Below, in pieces: positions 22,860-31,480 of a stretch of 35,482 nt of DNA. Made by a program: the position numbers and the translations under genes. The stretch is from Erythrobacteraceae bacterium (GTDB taxonomy: Bacteria > Pseudomonadota > Alphaproteobacteria > Sphingomonadales > Sphingomonadaceae), in NCBI GenBank assembly GCA_024642545.1, contig JAHEAW010000012.1:1-35482 (forward strand). Reading direction: 5' to 3'. The notes under the pieces are model-generated. The model did not search any database and was not told the DNA's origin. It saw only the letters and a list, made by a program, of their open reading frames with translations. Position 1 is the stretch's first letter, and every line of letters begins with the position of its first letter.

Positions 22860-24320
22860 CTACTTCGGCTCGATCGCCTGGCGCGCATATTCCTCGATAA
22901 AGCGGGCCTTGGGATCGCCGCTCAGCTCGCTCTGAGGCGGCAGCGACTTGGTTTTGAGCTGGACAATTGGTGGCTGCGGCTGCGCGCCGGGCGCGGTTAC
23001 GCGCCAGATGATGCCGCCGGTGTCATCGCTCACCAGCAAGGCCCCGTCGCTTGCCCAGGACACCCAGGTTGGCCGTCCCTTGGTGGTGCCATCCTGGTTG
23101 AGGAACCCGTTCAGCACTTCCACCGGTTCTCCCTTGGGGTTGCCGCGTTCATCAAAGGCGACATAGACGACATCATAGCCCGATAGCGGCCGCCGGTTCC
23201 ACGACCCGTGACGAGCAATGAACGCGCCGTTGCTGAACTTTGGACCCATCGTGCTGCCTTGCTTGCTGAACACCAGCCCCAATGCGGCAACATGGGGGCC
23301 GAGCGCATATTCCGGGCGGCGCACATAATCGCTCATGAACTGAGGCATCGGCGTGTCCACGCGTTCGTCAATCTTGTCTTTCCAATAGACCCACGGCCAG
23401 CCGTAGTTCACACCCAGCGGCACATTGGTCAGATAATCGGGCACCAGGTCAGAGCCGAGCATGTCGCGCTCATTGACTGTGGTCCACAATTCATCGCTCC
23501 ACGGGCTCCACGCCAGACCATTGGGGTTGCGCATCCCCGCACCATAGATACGCTGGGATTTGGATGGGATATTATATTCCCAGATCGCCGCACGGCCCGT
23601 TTCCTTGTCCATCCCGTTCTCGCCAATATTGGACGATGAGCCGACCGCGACATACAGGTTCTTGCCATCAGGGCTGAGAATGATGTTGCGCATCCAGTGA
23701 TTGCCGCCCGCAGGCAGGTCCATCAATTTGGTGGGCGCGCCAGTGACCTTGTCTGCGCCTAGCGGATAAGCATAGGAGAGCACAGCATTGTGGTTGGCAA
23801 CATACAGCGTCCCGTCCCGCCATGCGATGCCAGACGGCGAATCGAGATCGCTGAGCACGGTCTCTATCTTGTCTGCCTTGCCATCACCATTGGTATCGCG
23901 CAGCAGCACCAGCTTGTTGGGCGATACGCCTTCAGCGCCAGCGCGCTTCATCAGCCAGCCGGCAATCCACCCTTCGATGCCGCCGCCTTCACCGATCGCC
24001 GGGCCGCGAGTAAGTGCTGCCAGCACATCGCCATTGGGCATGGTGTAAATTACGCGCGGGTGCTCAAGCCCGTCAGCAAAGCGCGTGACCGCCAGCCCCT
24101 GCGCCGCCGCCGGAACCTGATCGGCTGCCCACCCAACCGGTTTGGCGATGCCAACGGTCGGAATTGTTTGCGCGTCGGGGTCTACCAACGTCGGATCAGT
24201 ACCTGAGACTTTGTCCATCGGGAGCTGGGCCGGGTCGCCCCGCACGACCCAGGTCAGGCCCGCGACAACCACGATGATGATGCCCAGTGACCAGGCGAGG
24301 ATTTTCTGTTTGGTGCTCAT
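22860..24320 (-). CDS. PQQ-type sugar (sorbosone-like) dehydrogenase, membrane anchored
   Basis: A 486-residue protein of the GSDH/sorbosone dehydrogenase beta-propeller family. It starts MSTKQKILAWSLGIIIVVVA, a single N-terminal signal anchor facing the periplasm. Then FADGLEHPRVIYTMPNGDVLAALTRGP and a set of propeller blades (LVLLRDTNGDGKADKIE, GIAWRDGTLYVANHN, GMRNPNGLAWSPWSDELWTTVNERD). It would oxidise aldose or sorbosone using PQQ with electrons to the respiratory chain; PQQ use is inferred from the family. I chose ATG 24320 over GTG 24497 because the anchor starts there and the longer frame overlaps the divergent gene. No cytochrome domain is present. Confidence 0.85.
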   Translation of the reverse strand: MSTKQKILAWSLGIIIVVVAGLTWVVRGDPAQLPMDKVSGTDPTLVDPDAQTIPTVGIAKPVGWAADQVPAAAQGLAVTRFADGLEHPRVIYTMPNGDVLAALTRGPAIGEGGGIEGWIAGWLMKRAGAEGVSPNKLVLLRDTNGDGKADKIETVLSDLDSPSGIAWRDGTLYVANHNAVLSYAYPLGADKVTGAPTKLMDLPAGGNHWMRNIILSPDGKNLYVAVGSSSNIGENGMDKETGRAAIWEYNIPSKSQRIYGAGMRNPNGLAWSPWSDELWTTVNERDMLGSDLVPDYLTNVPLGVNYGWPWVYWKDKIDERVDTPMPQFMSDYVRRPEYALGPHVAALGLVFSKQGSTMGPKFSNGAFIARHGSWNRRPLSGYDVVYVAFDERGNPKGEPVEVLNGFLNQDGTTKGRPTWVSWASDGALLVSDDTGGIIWRVTAPGAQPQPPIVQLKTKSLPPQSELSGDPKARFIEEYARQAIEPK

Positions 24321-24381
24321 ACAATTGCAGATAGAGAATAGTGCCGCTTGCAGCAATCCCGTAGCGCGGTAGAGAGCCGCC

Positions 24382-24864
24382 ATGTTCGATTTTACACCCG
24401 ATGGCGATCTGCCACAGAGCGAATTATACCGGCAGCTGGTGGCAGCGGCTGATGCGTTGACAGCAGATGAACCCGATCCGGTTGCCAATATGGCCAATGT
24501 TGCTGCGCTACTGGCGGAATTCCTACCGCAGCTGAACTGGGCCGGTTTTTACCGACTTGTCGGCAGTGAACTGGTGCTGGGGCCATTCATAGGGCGGCCA
24601 GCCTGTATCCGGATCCCGCTGGGTCAGGGAGTGTGCGGCACCGCAGCCAGCACCGGCAAAACGCAGCTGGTCGAAGATGTCCATGCCTTCCCCGGCCATA
24701 TCGCCTGCGATGCAGCGAGCCGCTCCGAATTGGTCGTTCCTGTTATGCGCGGCGGACAAGCAGTAGCGGTCATCGATCTCGACAGTCCGCAGCTTGCGCG
24801 CTTCGATGCAGGCGATGCAGCGGGTATCGAAGCACTGGCCCGGATGCTTGCCGACCGAATTTGA
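24382..24864 (+). CDS. msrC: Free methionine-(R)-sulfoxide reductase, GAF-domain fRMsr
   Basis: A 160-residue single GAF-domain enzyme that reduces free Met-R-sulfoxide using thioredoxin. The three family cysteines are present: C75 in RPACIRIPLGQG, C85 in GVCGTAAST, and C109 in HIACDAASRSE. Other signatures are LNWAGFYRL and DVHAFPG. The ATG at 24382 has GAGAG upstream. Divergent from the sugar dehydrogenase with 61 bases between. Not a phytochrome-type GAF: length and cysteines match fRMsr. Confidence 0.92.
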   Translation: MFDFTPDGDLPQSELYRQLVAAADALTADEPDPVANMANVAALLAEFLPQLNWAGFYRLVGSELVLGPFIGRPACIRIPLGQGVCGTAASTGKTQLVEDVHAFPGHIACDAASRSELVVPVMRGGQAVAVIDLDSPQLARFDAGDAAGIEALARMLADRI

Positions 24865-25008
24865 GAGCCTTGTTCCCGGGCTCGGCCAGACCCCGGTTTG
24901 CGCCCCGAAACGGGACATAGATCACGTAGCCATTGGCTTCCCGCGCTGCGCAATGGTAGATTTTTCGTTAACGCCGTGGAATTTTCCGGCTTTGTTTTCA
25001 GGGGATTT

Positions 25009-25785
25009 ATGATGCGCGCCCGCCATTTGATCACGCTCAGCCTTGCCTCGACCGCGCTTGCTGCTGGCAACCCTGTGTCGGCACAAATGTCACCGGATAT
25101 GTCGGCACAGGGCGGGCCAGCGCCGGCGGTGACGTATGAAGAGCATGCGATTGTCCAGCCAATTGGCCCGGGCGCAGAGCGGCAGACCAGGCGCAAGGAC
25201 GTCGCGATTGAACGGCGCGTGATGCCGGGTGATCCGGCAGAAACGCAGCATTTTCACGATAGCTATCCAGTCTATCCCGGCGCGCCATATACTGCACCTG
25301 ACTATCCGGCGCCTGGCAATCAGACAATACCGATGGCTGGTGCACCGATTTATTTCATGCCCGGCGGCTTTGGCAGCGGCGCAATGGCGTATTCCGCGCC
25401 GCTCCAGTCCTGGCAAAGCGACGCTGCGCCTGCCAACGCTCAATGGCTGGCTGATTGCCAGCTGCGCTATCGCGGCCACAACAAGAAAAAGCGGCAGGAA
25501 ACCGACGATTGGTGCGCAGCCTATTTGGCGCGCTTTGCCGAAGGGCATCACCGCGTTTCCTATGGTTACGGCCCGGTCATGCTGGTCCCGGTTATGGTGC
25601 CGATTCCGCAGCGTGCGGTCGAACATGAATATGTGACACAGGAATGGGTGGAGGAAACCAAAATGGTTCCGGCGCCGGTTCGCATGACACCCTCAAAGCG
25701 GGTACCGATCAAGCCGAGCCCCAGCAAGCTGGTGCCAGTCAAGCCCGCACAGCTGCCCGCCGGAAAATACTCCAAAACCAAGTAG
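25009..25785 (+). CDS. Secreted protein of unknown function
   Basis: A 258-residue exported protein. Signal peptide MMRARHLITLSLASTALAA ends near residue 24-26 (VSA-Q). The mature part has a Pro/Tyr/Gly-rich stretch (residues 85-125), then a conserved-looking helix with C150 and C169 (LADCQLRYRGHNKKKRQET, DDWCAAYLARF), which could form one disulfide. The C-terminus contains a twice-repeated PSK-x-VP-x-KP motif (PSKRVPIKP and PSKLVPVKP). ATG 25009 has AGGGGA six bases upstream. I do not recognise a family. It may be an envelope or surface-associated factor; it converges on the pilus operon but no link is shown. Confidence 0.7.
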   Translation: MMRARHLITLSLASTALAAGNPVSAQMSPDMSAQGGPAPAVTYEEHAIVQPIGPGAERQTRRKDVAIERRVMPGDPAETQHFHDSYPVYPGAPYTAPDYPAPGNQTIPMAGAPIYFMPGGFGSGAMAYSAPLQSWQSDAAPANAQWLADCQLRYRGHNKKKRQETDDWCAAYLARFAEGHHRVSYGYGPVMLVPVMVPIPQRAVEHEYVTQEWVEETKMVPAPVRMTPSKRVPIKPSPSKLVPVKPAQLPAGKYSKTK

Positions 25786-25820
25786 CGGCCTCGGTTATGC
25801 CTCAATGGCAATGGGGCCGG

Positions 25821-28625
25821 TCAGGGTGACTCGCTGACAGGCGCAGGCGGACCTTGTGCCAGGACGCCAGCGCCGGCCTGCTGAGTTCTATCAGCCTGAG
25901 CGATAGTCATCCCGCCTTCGACCAGCCGGATGAAACCAAGCCGTGCAACCTCACTCCCGCGTTTTACCTCAAGGGCAGTGCCAATGGCTTGGCGTACCGA
26001 CAAGGTCCGCGCGGCCGCCGCGGCAACCCGCAGGTGATACTGGCCATAGGGCACCCGTTCAAACAGGAAGAAGCCATCAAATTCGCTCATCGTTGTCACC
26101 ACAACTGCGCCGCGCCTGTCGACCAATTCGAGCGCTACGCCGGACATTGCGGTCCCGCTGGGCGACTGCAACTCACCTTCGACTTCGCCCGACGGTGAAA
26201 TCGGGATTTCAATCACTGTCGAAACTCCGGGGCGAGGAGTAACCACGATCCCTTTGATTGCGGGCACCAGATAGGGATCACCCAGCGAAGATTCGTCGAC
26301 CCCGACCAGCACCGGTATATAGGGGCGCAGGTCGTCAACAATGGCCTGACCGTTCTTGTTGGTAATTGCATCGGTGGTACGCAGACCGGCTTCCACATAG
26401 ACATCCTTGAGCAGATCCTCGCCCGGCTCGCGCTTGCCATCGCCATTATCGTCGCGGAACACCGTCACTGCGGCCTGACCGTTGCTGGCCAGCTTCTTTT
26501 CGGAGAAGCGAATGCCCCCGCCGATCGGATTGGGTCCAAAGCTGAACGACAGCGCGACATTCATGCCCACCGCGCCGCTCGTCGACAGGCTGGCATCTCC
26601 TCGCAGCGCAAACCGATCAAACCGGCGCGTATAGCCCAAGGTGAAATTGGTATCCTTCTGCGCAGCCTGATATTCAATATCGGCCGCAAGGTTGGACTTG
26701 TCGTCAATGAGTTTCTGAGTCGACAACCGAACCGACTGCAGGCCCTTGTTGAATCCCTCAAGGTTGAAGCTCGCCAAACCGCGCAAATTCAGGCCAAACT
26801 GCCTGGTATTGGCCAGCAGCCGCAACTGGGTAGTCTTGGTCTGGTCATTTTGTCCCGGATCATTACGCACATCGCGCTGAAGCTGTGCGGTGAGCGCGAA
26901 GCCGCGCATCGCGAACCCTGTCTGCATTAACATTCGGGTAAGCTTTCCGCCATCACGCAAGTCCGAATGATCGATAGAGCCTTGGAGGGGCATAATAAAA
27001 TGCCCTAATTTCAATGATGTATCGAAATTGAAGGCATATTCGCGGCGCAGCCCTCTGGTGACATACTCACTGGCGAAATCTCCCTGTACCCAGCTCACCT
27101 GTGCGCCCAGATTGATCCCGGCAAAGCGCCCAAGGCCGTTGGCCTGCACCACAGTGCCGCCGCCAAACTGATATGCCGCCGAAAATTCAGCCTGCATCGG
27201 CCCAATCGTACGGAACAGATTGCTTTCCAGGTAATTTCGGCGGTCCCCATCAAGCACGAAGCTATGCGCAGCCAGTGCAATACTGGTGCGCTGATCAAGT
27301 CCGTGCTCAACCCCGGCCCCGCCGCGCCATGCCTGGTTGGTGCCAACAAACGTATTGCGCAAATCGATCAGGTCATGATTATTTTGCAGGATGCCGGCCC
27401 AATAATAGGTCTTGCCCGGCTCGATATTGCTTCGCCCAACGGGGAATTGGAATTTTTCGCGCCGGATCTGGCCTTGCGGACCATAAAGCACGACCTCAAG
27501 ATCGTTCTGCCCGTAATACAGATCGACATTGGCAAATTCGTATCGCCCATCTGCCGTATCGGTCTGGAAGGCGATCAGTTGTCCGTTGCGATACAGTTCA
27601 GCGTCCCAGCCAGCCGGCAAGGTCCCGCGCACTGTGGTGCTGGAGAAGCGCGATTGGCGGCCAAGCGGCTGATTACTGATATAGGCGCCGCGTCCCACAG
27701 CGCTCTGGCCGGTCAACTGGCTGCTATCGGTTTGAACATCGCCTGCAACCACCTGCGTAGCGTGGAGGCCGCCCAGGAGGCCGCCCGATGCGTCATAGCG
27801 ATAGGCGCTGATCCGCAACGATTGCGGCTTCAGTCGGCTGTCAGACGAAAGTCGCGCATCAAAGCTGGCGCCAGCCACTTCGCCGGCGGCATAAACTTCA
27901 TAGCGCCCCGTAGGCCCGTCCTGCGTGCCAAACTGGCCCGCATTATAACCGGCCCGTGCGACCACATCGACCGATGGTGTGCGCCAGACCTTATACTCGC
28001 TATCGGCATGCTGGTAAGCGGACAGATCGAAGGTTTGCCGCGTAGGGCGAAGTCGCGCGGCGCGACTTCTGCGTTCAATGGCATCAATGAACGGCAGTTT
28101 GGTGTCGCTCTGCAAGCGAATCGCTGAATTGAACAGATCAGGCTTCAGGGTAACGCCGAACCAGCGCGACAAGGCGGCGGTATCGACGCACCAGCCTTCA
28201 GGTGTATCGTGGATTTCGCCATGCAGCGGCGCAGTCCCCGTGTTCACGTTTTGTACCGTGTTGGCTTCCCGGTCGAGCGTGAATTTCTGATTCTCCGCAA
28301 ACAGCCAGCCAGTTGCGCGGCGCGACTTCTTGTCGAGCCGGACCGGCAGATCGAGCGACTGAATGACGTCGGCAAGATCGAGGCAAACGCCGCTATCTGT
28401 CTGATATCCGCGCACTTCATTGTTGAGCTTATAGGAGCCAACCACAATTTGCAGCAACAGGAAGTCGTCCTGATTGGCCTGCCATGTGGTCTGGCGGGCC
28501 GCTGCCGCGATTGGAGAAGCTGAGGAGGGTGCCGCCTGCACCGGAGCAGCAATCGGCACACCAACGCCAAGCGCCGCCGCGAAAATCGCAGCGGCGGATG
28601 GGGTCCAGAAGGTGCGCCGTATCAT
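25821..28625 (-). CDS. Outer-membrane fimbrial usher, atypical
   Basis: A 934-residue exported protein, signal peptide ending near residue 31 (APVQA). An N-terminal domain (about 50-170) contains C81 and C146, a possible disulfide, and resembles a pilus-usher or amine-oxidase-like N-terminal fold rather than a classic NTD. The barrel region contains PAGWDAELYRNGQLIAFQTD and YEFANVDLYYGQNDLEVVLYGPQGQIRREKF, which are usher signatures. The C-terminus has a carboxypeptidase-regulatory/Ig-like part with a calcium-type loop DDNGDGKREPGED and a final low-complexity tail. It follows the chaperone gene by 30 bases in the same operon and should form the pilus assembly pore. Confidence 0.82.
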   Translation of the reverse strand: MIRRTFWTPSAAAIFAAALGVGVPIAAPVQAAPSSASPIAAAARQTTWQANQDDFLLLQIVVGSYKLNNEVRGYQTDSGVCLDLADVIQSLDLPVRLDKKSRRATGWLFAENQKFTLDREANTVQNVNTGTAPLHGEIHDTPEGWCVDTAALSRWFGVTLKPDLFNSAIRLQSDTKLPFIDAIERRSRAARLRPTRQTFDLSAYQHADSEYKVWRTPSVDVVARAGYNAGQFGTQDGPTGRYEVYAAGEVAGASFDARLSSDSRLKPQSLRISAYRYDASGGLLGGLHATQVVAGDVQTDSSQLTGQSAVGRGAYISNQPLGRQSRFSSTTVRGTLPAGWDAELYRNGQLIAFQTDTADGRYEFANVDLYYGQNDLEVVLYGPQGQIRREKFQFPVGRSNIEPGKTYYWAGILQNNHDLIDLRNTFVGTNQAWRGGAGVEHGLDQRTSIALAAHSFVLDGDRRNYLESNLFRTIGPMQAEFSAAYQFGGGTVVQANGLGRFAGINLGAQVSWVQGDFASEYVTRGLRREYAFNFDTSLKLGHFIMPLQGSIDHSDLRDGGKLTRMLMQTGFAMRGFALTAQLQRDVRNDPGQNDQTKTTQLRLLANTRQFGLNLRGLASFNLEGFNKGLQSVRLSTQKLIDDKSNLAADIEYQAAQKDTNFTLGYTRRFDRFALRGDASLSTSGAVGMNVALSFSFGPNPIGGGIRFSEKKLASNGQAAVTVFRDDNGDGKREPGEDLLKDVYVEAGLRTTDAITNKNGQAIVDDLRPYIPVLVGVDESSLGDPYLVPAIKGIVVTPRPGVSTVIEIPISPSGEVEGELQSPSGTAMSGVALELVDRRGAVVVTTMSEFDGFFLFERVPYGQYHLRVAAAAARTLSVRQAIGTALEVKRGSEVARLGFIRLVEGGMTIAQADRTQQAGAGVLAQGPPAPVSESP

Positions 28626-28655
28626 GGCATGGGGTTCCGGCTATGCGGTCCTTGC

Positions 28656-29495
28656 TCAGTTCAGCACTGTATCGAGCGCCGCGATCAGGCCGCCGCCCGC
28701 TTCGGGCATTTCACGATATTCTATCCGCAGCTTGCCCTTCATTTCGGCCGCCTGGTCCGGCGACAGGGTGAACGTCACCTTGCGGTCCGTCACTTCGGGA
28801 TAAATCGCAATGCCGCGCGCCATGTAGATCGGCTTATCGCTGCCGGCATGCAGCACACGCAGCTCGCCATAGGTTGAGCTCTGCCCGCTACGGGTCATTT
28901 GCAGTTCGAACTGCGGCCTGCCAGCGGCGTCAGTAGCCAGTTTGGGGTCGTGCAAAACCACCGCAGATTCGAGACGGCCCTTGCGTACAAATACCGGGAT
29001 GCTGATACCGTACACCGGGATGAGCTTGACGCTGATACCTTGCTCGTTACCAGCTTCTTGCGTAACCGGGCGCGGCTTGGGGATACCGGTGAAGGTCATA
29101 TGGACCCGGTATTCGCCGTCGGGCAGATCTGCGGCTGGTCGGGCAGCGATTCGCACTGACTGCGGCTGACCTGGCGGAAGAGTTATCCGGCGCGGGGCAT
29201 AGCGCACCATGGCCATTGCAGCCTGTTCCTTGGCATTGGCCTGATCTTCTGTGACTGGGACCAGATCACCATCATCGGTCATCCGGCGCAGTTCCAGCCC
29301 GATTCGATATGTCGCCTCTTCACTGCCAATGTTGCTCAGGATCACTTCGGCGCCGCGGCGGCCATCCATGATTACGCGCGTCGGGGCGACCAGCAGATCG
29401 CCTTGCGCGCTGGCGGGCAGGGGACACAGTATGGCAGCGGTTGCCGCTGCAGCGACAAGGGCACGGCCAAAGCGGCGGAACGCGTGATGAAACAT
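28656..29495 (-). CDS. Fimbrial periplasmic chaperone
   Basis: A 279-residue exported protein with two Ig-like domains. Signal peptide ends near residue 30 (LPASA-Q). The N-terminal domain carries LLVAPTRVIMDGRRGAEVILSNIG, then VRYAPRRITLPPGQPQSVRI, the G1-strand-type edge and conserved P-P-G-Q block of pilus chaperones. The C-terminal domain contains GRPQFELQMTRSGQSS. It should fold DUF4402 subunits by donor-strand complementation in the periplasm and deliver them to the usher. ATG 29495 follows GAGGA at about nine bases. A 220-base gap separates it from the pilin. Confidence 0.88.
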   Translation of the reverse strand: MFHHAFRRFGRALVAAAATAAILCPLPASAQGDLLVAPTRVIMDGRRGAEVILSNIGSEEATYRIGLELRRMTDDGDLVPVTEDQANAKEQAAMAMVRYAPRRITLPPGQPQSVRIAARPAADLPDGEYRVHMTFTGIPKPRPVTQEAGNEQGISVKLIPVYGISIPVFVRKGRLESAVVLHDPKLATDAAGRPQFELQMTRSGQSSTYGELRVLHAGSDKPIYMARGIAIYPEVTDRKVTFTLSPDQAAEMKGKLRIEYREMPEAGGGLIAALDTVLN

Positions 29496-29570
29496 GGAGT
29501 CGGGTCCTCAGAAAATTAACGCCGCATGACACGGCCAGTCGGTATTTCTCCTGAGGGGGTAAGCAAATAG

Positions 29571-29590
29571 GGTTAAGATCGGTTAAACAT
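29571..29590. repeat. Tandem 10-bp GGTTAA repeat in the pilin-chaperone gap
   Basis: GGTTAAGATC at 29571-29580 is followed directly by GGTTAAACAT at 29581-29590, giving one helical turn of spacing. It could bind a regulator, but this is weak. The spacing is six, not seven, bases between TTAA cores, so it does not match a full CtrA box. Confidence 0.3.
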
Positions 29591-29640
29591 GTTCCCCCCA
29601 GCTGCCATTTTTTTCGCGTAACCTTTAGCCCGCACAGCAA

Positions 29641-29666
29641 AGGCCGCGCCCTTGTGGACGCGGCCT
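29641..29666 (-). terminator. Hairpin between pilin and chaperone genes
   Basis: AGGCCGCG at 29641-29648 pairs perfectly with CGCGGCCT at 29659-29666 (8 bp, 10-base loop). In the operon direction it is followed by TTGCTG, a weak tail; the other direction has five T residues. Such a hairpin after the major subunit gene would protect its message and lower expression of chaperone and usher. Inferred. Confidence 0.5.
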
Positions 29667-29715
29667 CACTTTTTGCCCGGCATCCCGTTTGGGCCGCCGA
29701 GAGAGAGTTATTCAA

Positions 29716-30261
29716 TCAGCTATAAACAACCGTGACGGCGAAGGTGCCGGAATACACGCCTGGTGCTTCGGTGCCCGCCAGGGTCAGGTCGCCGCCAACC
29801 AGGAAGGTCGAGGTGCCGGTACCACTCAATGTTGTTTCGTAGTGCGAAGACGGCGTTGTAACAAGCGTGGCGTTCGAATTGAAATTGCTCAGCTTAATGA
29901 TGTCTGTCGCAGCCGGGCCTACCAGATTCACCGAAGTTGCGCCAAAATTGATGGTTACAGCTTTGTTGGCGGTGCCGCCCGTGATATCAAAGGAAGCTAG
30001 GCCGGTTGTGCCGCTGCAGACAACGCCGGTGCAATTCAAAGTGCCGGATGAGGCATCATATGATGCCGAACCGCCGCCTGCCGGAACGACCATCCCGCCG
30101 AAATCAAGCGACGTGCCGGGAGTTACAGCCAATGTCAGCGCGCTCAGAACTTCTGCCTTGGCAGTGGCGCTGGCCGTATCAGCAGCATAAGCCGTTGAAC
30201 CCATAGCCATCGAAGCAGCGAGAACGGCGCCCGCAGCGCCAAAACGAAGAAATTTTTTCAT
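29716..30261 (-). CDS. DUF4402 major pilin subunit
   Basis: A 181-residue exported protein. Signal peptide MKKFLRFGAAGAVLAASMA ends near residue 26 (AYA-A). The mature part is a beta-sandwich with C77 and C82 (LNCTGVVCSG) and finishes GVYSGTFAVTVVYS, the family-type C-terminal strand. DUF4402 is found next to chaperone-usher genes in Sphingomonadales and acts as the pilin. No second subunit or adhesin gene is adjacent. ATG 30261 follows AGGGA. The long leader carries a 9-bp hairpin just upstream. Confidence 0.88.
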   Translation of the reverse strand: MKKFLRFGAAGAVLAASMAMGSTAYAADTASATAKAEVLSALTLAVTPGTSLDFGGMVVPAGGGSASYDASSGTLNCTGVVCSGTTGLASFDITGGTANKAVTINFGATSVNLVGPAATDIIKLSNFNSNATLVTTPSSHYETTLSGTGTSTFLVGGDLTLAGTEAPGVYSGTFAVTVVYS

Positions 30262-30281
30262 GTGTCCCTGGTCCTTCCAAA

Positions 30282-30314
30282 GGTGGTCTTCAAATCCCAT
30301 ACGGCAAGACCACC
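30282..30314. promoter_or_regulatory. 9-bp inverted repeat in the pilin leader
   Basis: GGTGGTCTT (30282-30290) and AAGACCACC (30306-30314) form a perfect 9-bp inverted repeat with a 15-base loop, about 20 bases before the pilin start. It could be an mRNA hairpin that controls translation or stability, or a protein operator. Confidence 0.5.
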
Positions 30315-30395
30315 GTGGCCCTCCGCCGGACTGGCATCCCAGCCGATCCGTGAGACCCTATGTAGAAGTACTCAGTTCAATCTTTACTTCCGGTC

Positions 30396-30403
30396 ATGGT
30401 TAA
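30396..30403 (-). promoter_or_regulatory. TTAACCAT, CtrA-type 8-mer in pilin promoter region
   Basis: On the minus strand TTAACCAT lies 135 bases before the pilin start. It matches a described CtrA 8-mer. A second TTAACC on the + strand at 30422-30427 is near. Pilus genes are known CtrA targets in some alphaproteobacteria, so this is worth testing but unproven. Confidence 0.3.
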
Positions 30404-30484
30404 CGTGTGAACCGCAAAACATTAACCTTTGCGCCTGCAAAACTTGCTCGCTATCATTGTATCTCTCCGTAATTATGACGTTTT

Positions 30485-31480
30485 CTAGATGTCACCGCCG
30501 GTAAGCCGCTGGCAGATCAGATCAAGCTGATCCAAGGTGCGATAGCGAATTGTAACCGCGCCTGACCGCGGATCAGTGTCGGTCCTGATCTTGACTGAAA
30601 GCCCGAGAAACTCTTCAAGATGCCCCTGCACGGCCGCAATATCGGCATCCTTTGCCGGATCGCGCGAAGTCCGCGCAGTACGCCGCCCTGTATCTGTGCC
30701 AGCAGTGGGCGCTTTCACCAGCCGTTCCACTTCGCGCACCGACAGCTTCTGCGCTGCTGCCTTCCGCGCCAGAGCGGCGGCATTGTCATGCCCGATCAGC
30801 GCCCGTGCATGGCCCATCGAAAGCTCGCCCGCCTCGACCAGTTCGAGCACTTCTTCGGGCAACACCAACAGACGTTGCAAATTGGCGACATGACTGCGCG
30901 ATTTATCGACCAGTTTGGCAATTTCCGCTTGCTTCAGCCCGTCTTCTGCGGCCAGCCGTTGATAGGCGCGCGCTTCCTCAACCGGATTAAGATCTTCGCG
31001 CTGAATATTCTCGATCAGCGCCAAGACCATGACTTCGCGGTGATCGAGATCGCGAACCAGCGCAGGAATTTCGTGCAGCCGTGCCATTTGCGCTGCGCGC
31101 CAACGCCGTTCACCTGCGACGAGCTGATAACGCCCGCCCGCCAGGGGTCGCACGATAATCGGCTGAATTACCCCGCGCGCGGCAATCGAAGCAGCCAGTT
31201 CACTTAGGGCCTCTTCGTTGAAATAGCTGCGCGGCTGGCCCGGCAACGGCTCGATCGAAGCGATCGGCAACGACGCAAGGCCAGACCGAGTGGCTGGCGC
31301 ACCATCACCTGACGCAGACGAAGAATTACTCGAAATTTCAGACTGTTCCTTGCGGATTAACGGTTCTTCGCGGCGCGTTTCCCCCATCAAGGCACTCAGG
31401 CCCCGCCCCAATTTGCGCTTGGTATCAGCGGTGCGCGGCGGAATCGAAAAGCGAATCGGATCGGTCGGAGCGTCGGTCAT
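30485..31480 (-). CDS. parB: Chromosome-partitioning protein ParB
   Basis: A 331-residue CTP-dependent DNA clamp. The N-terminus has KLGRGLSALMGE, the ParA-contact type start. The CTPase/ParB domain shows PGQPRSYFNEEALSELAASI, VAGERRWRAAQMARLHEIPALV, and MVLALIENIQREDLNPVEEA. The central helix-turn-helix (LKQAEIAKLVDKSRSHVANLQRLL) reads parS. The C-terminal dimer domain ends LICQRLTGGDI. ATG overlaps the parA stop by four bases. It should load at the three parS sites in the window, spread, and recruit ParA and SMC. Confidence 0.96.
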   Translation of the reverse strand: MTDAPTDPIRFSIPPRTADTKRKLGRGLSALMGETRREEPLIRKEQSEISSNSSSASGDGAPATRSGLASLPIASIEPLPGQPRSYFNEEALSELAASIAARGVIQPIIVRPLAGGRYQLVAGERRWRAAQMARLHEIPALVRDLDHREVMVLALIENIQREDLNPVEEARAYQRLAAEDGLKQAEIAKLVDKSRSHVANLQRLLVLPEEVLELVEAGELSMGHARALIGHDNAAALARKAAAQKLSVREVERLVKAPTAGTDTGRRTARTSRDPAKDADIAAVQGHLEEFLGLSVKIRTDTDPRSGAVTIRYRTLDQLDLICQRLTGGDI

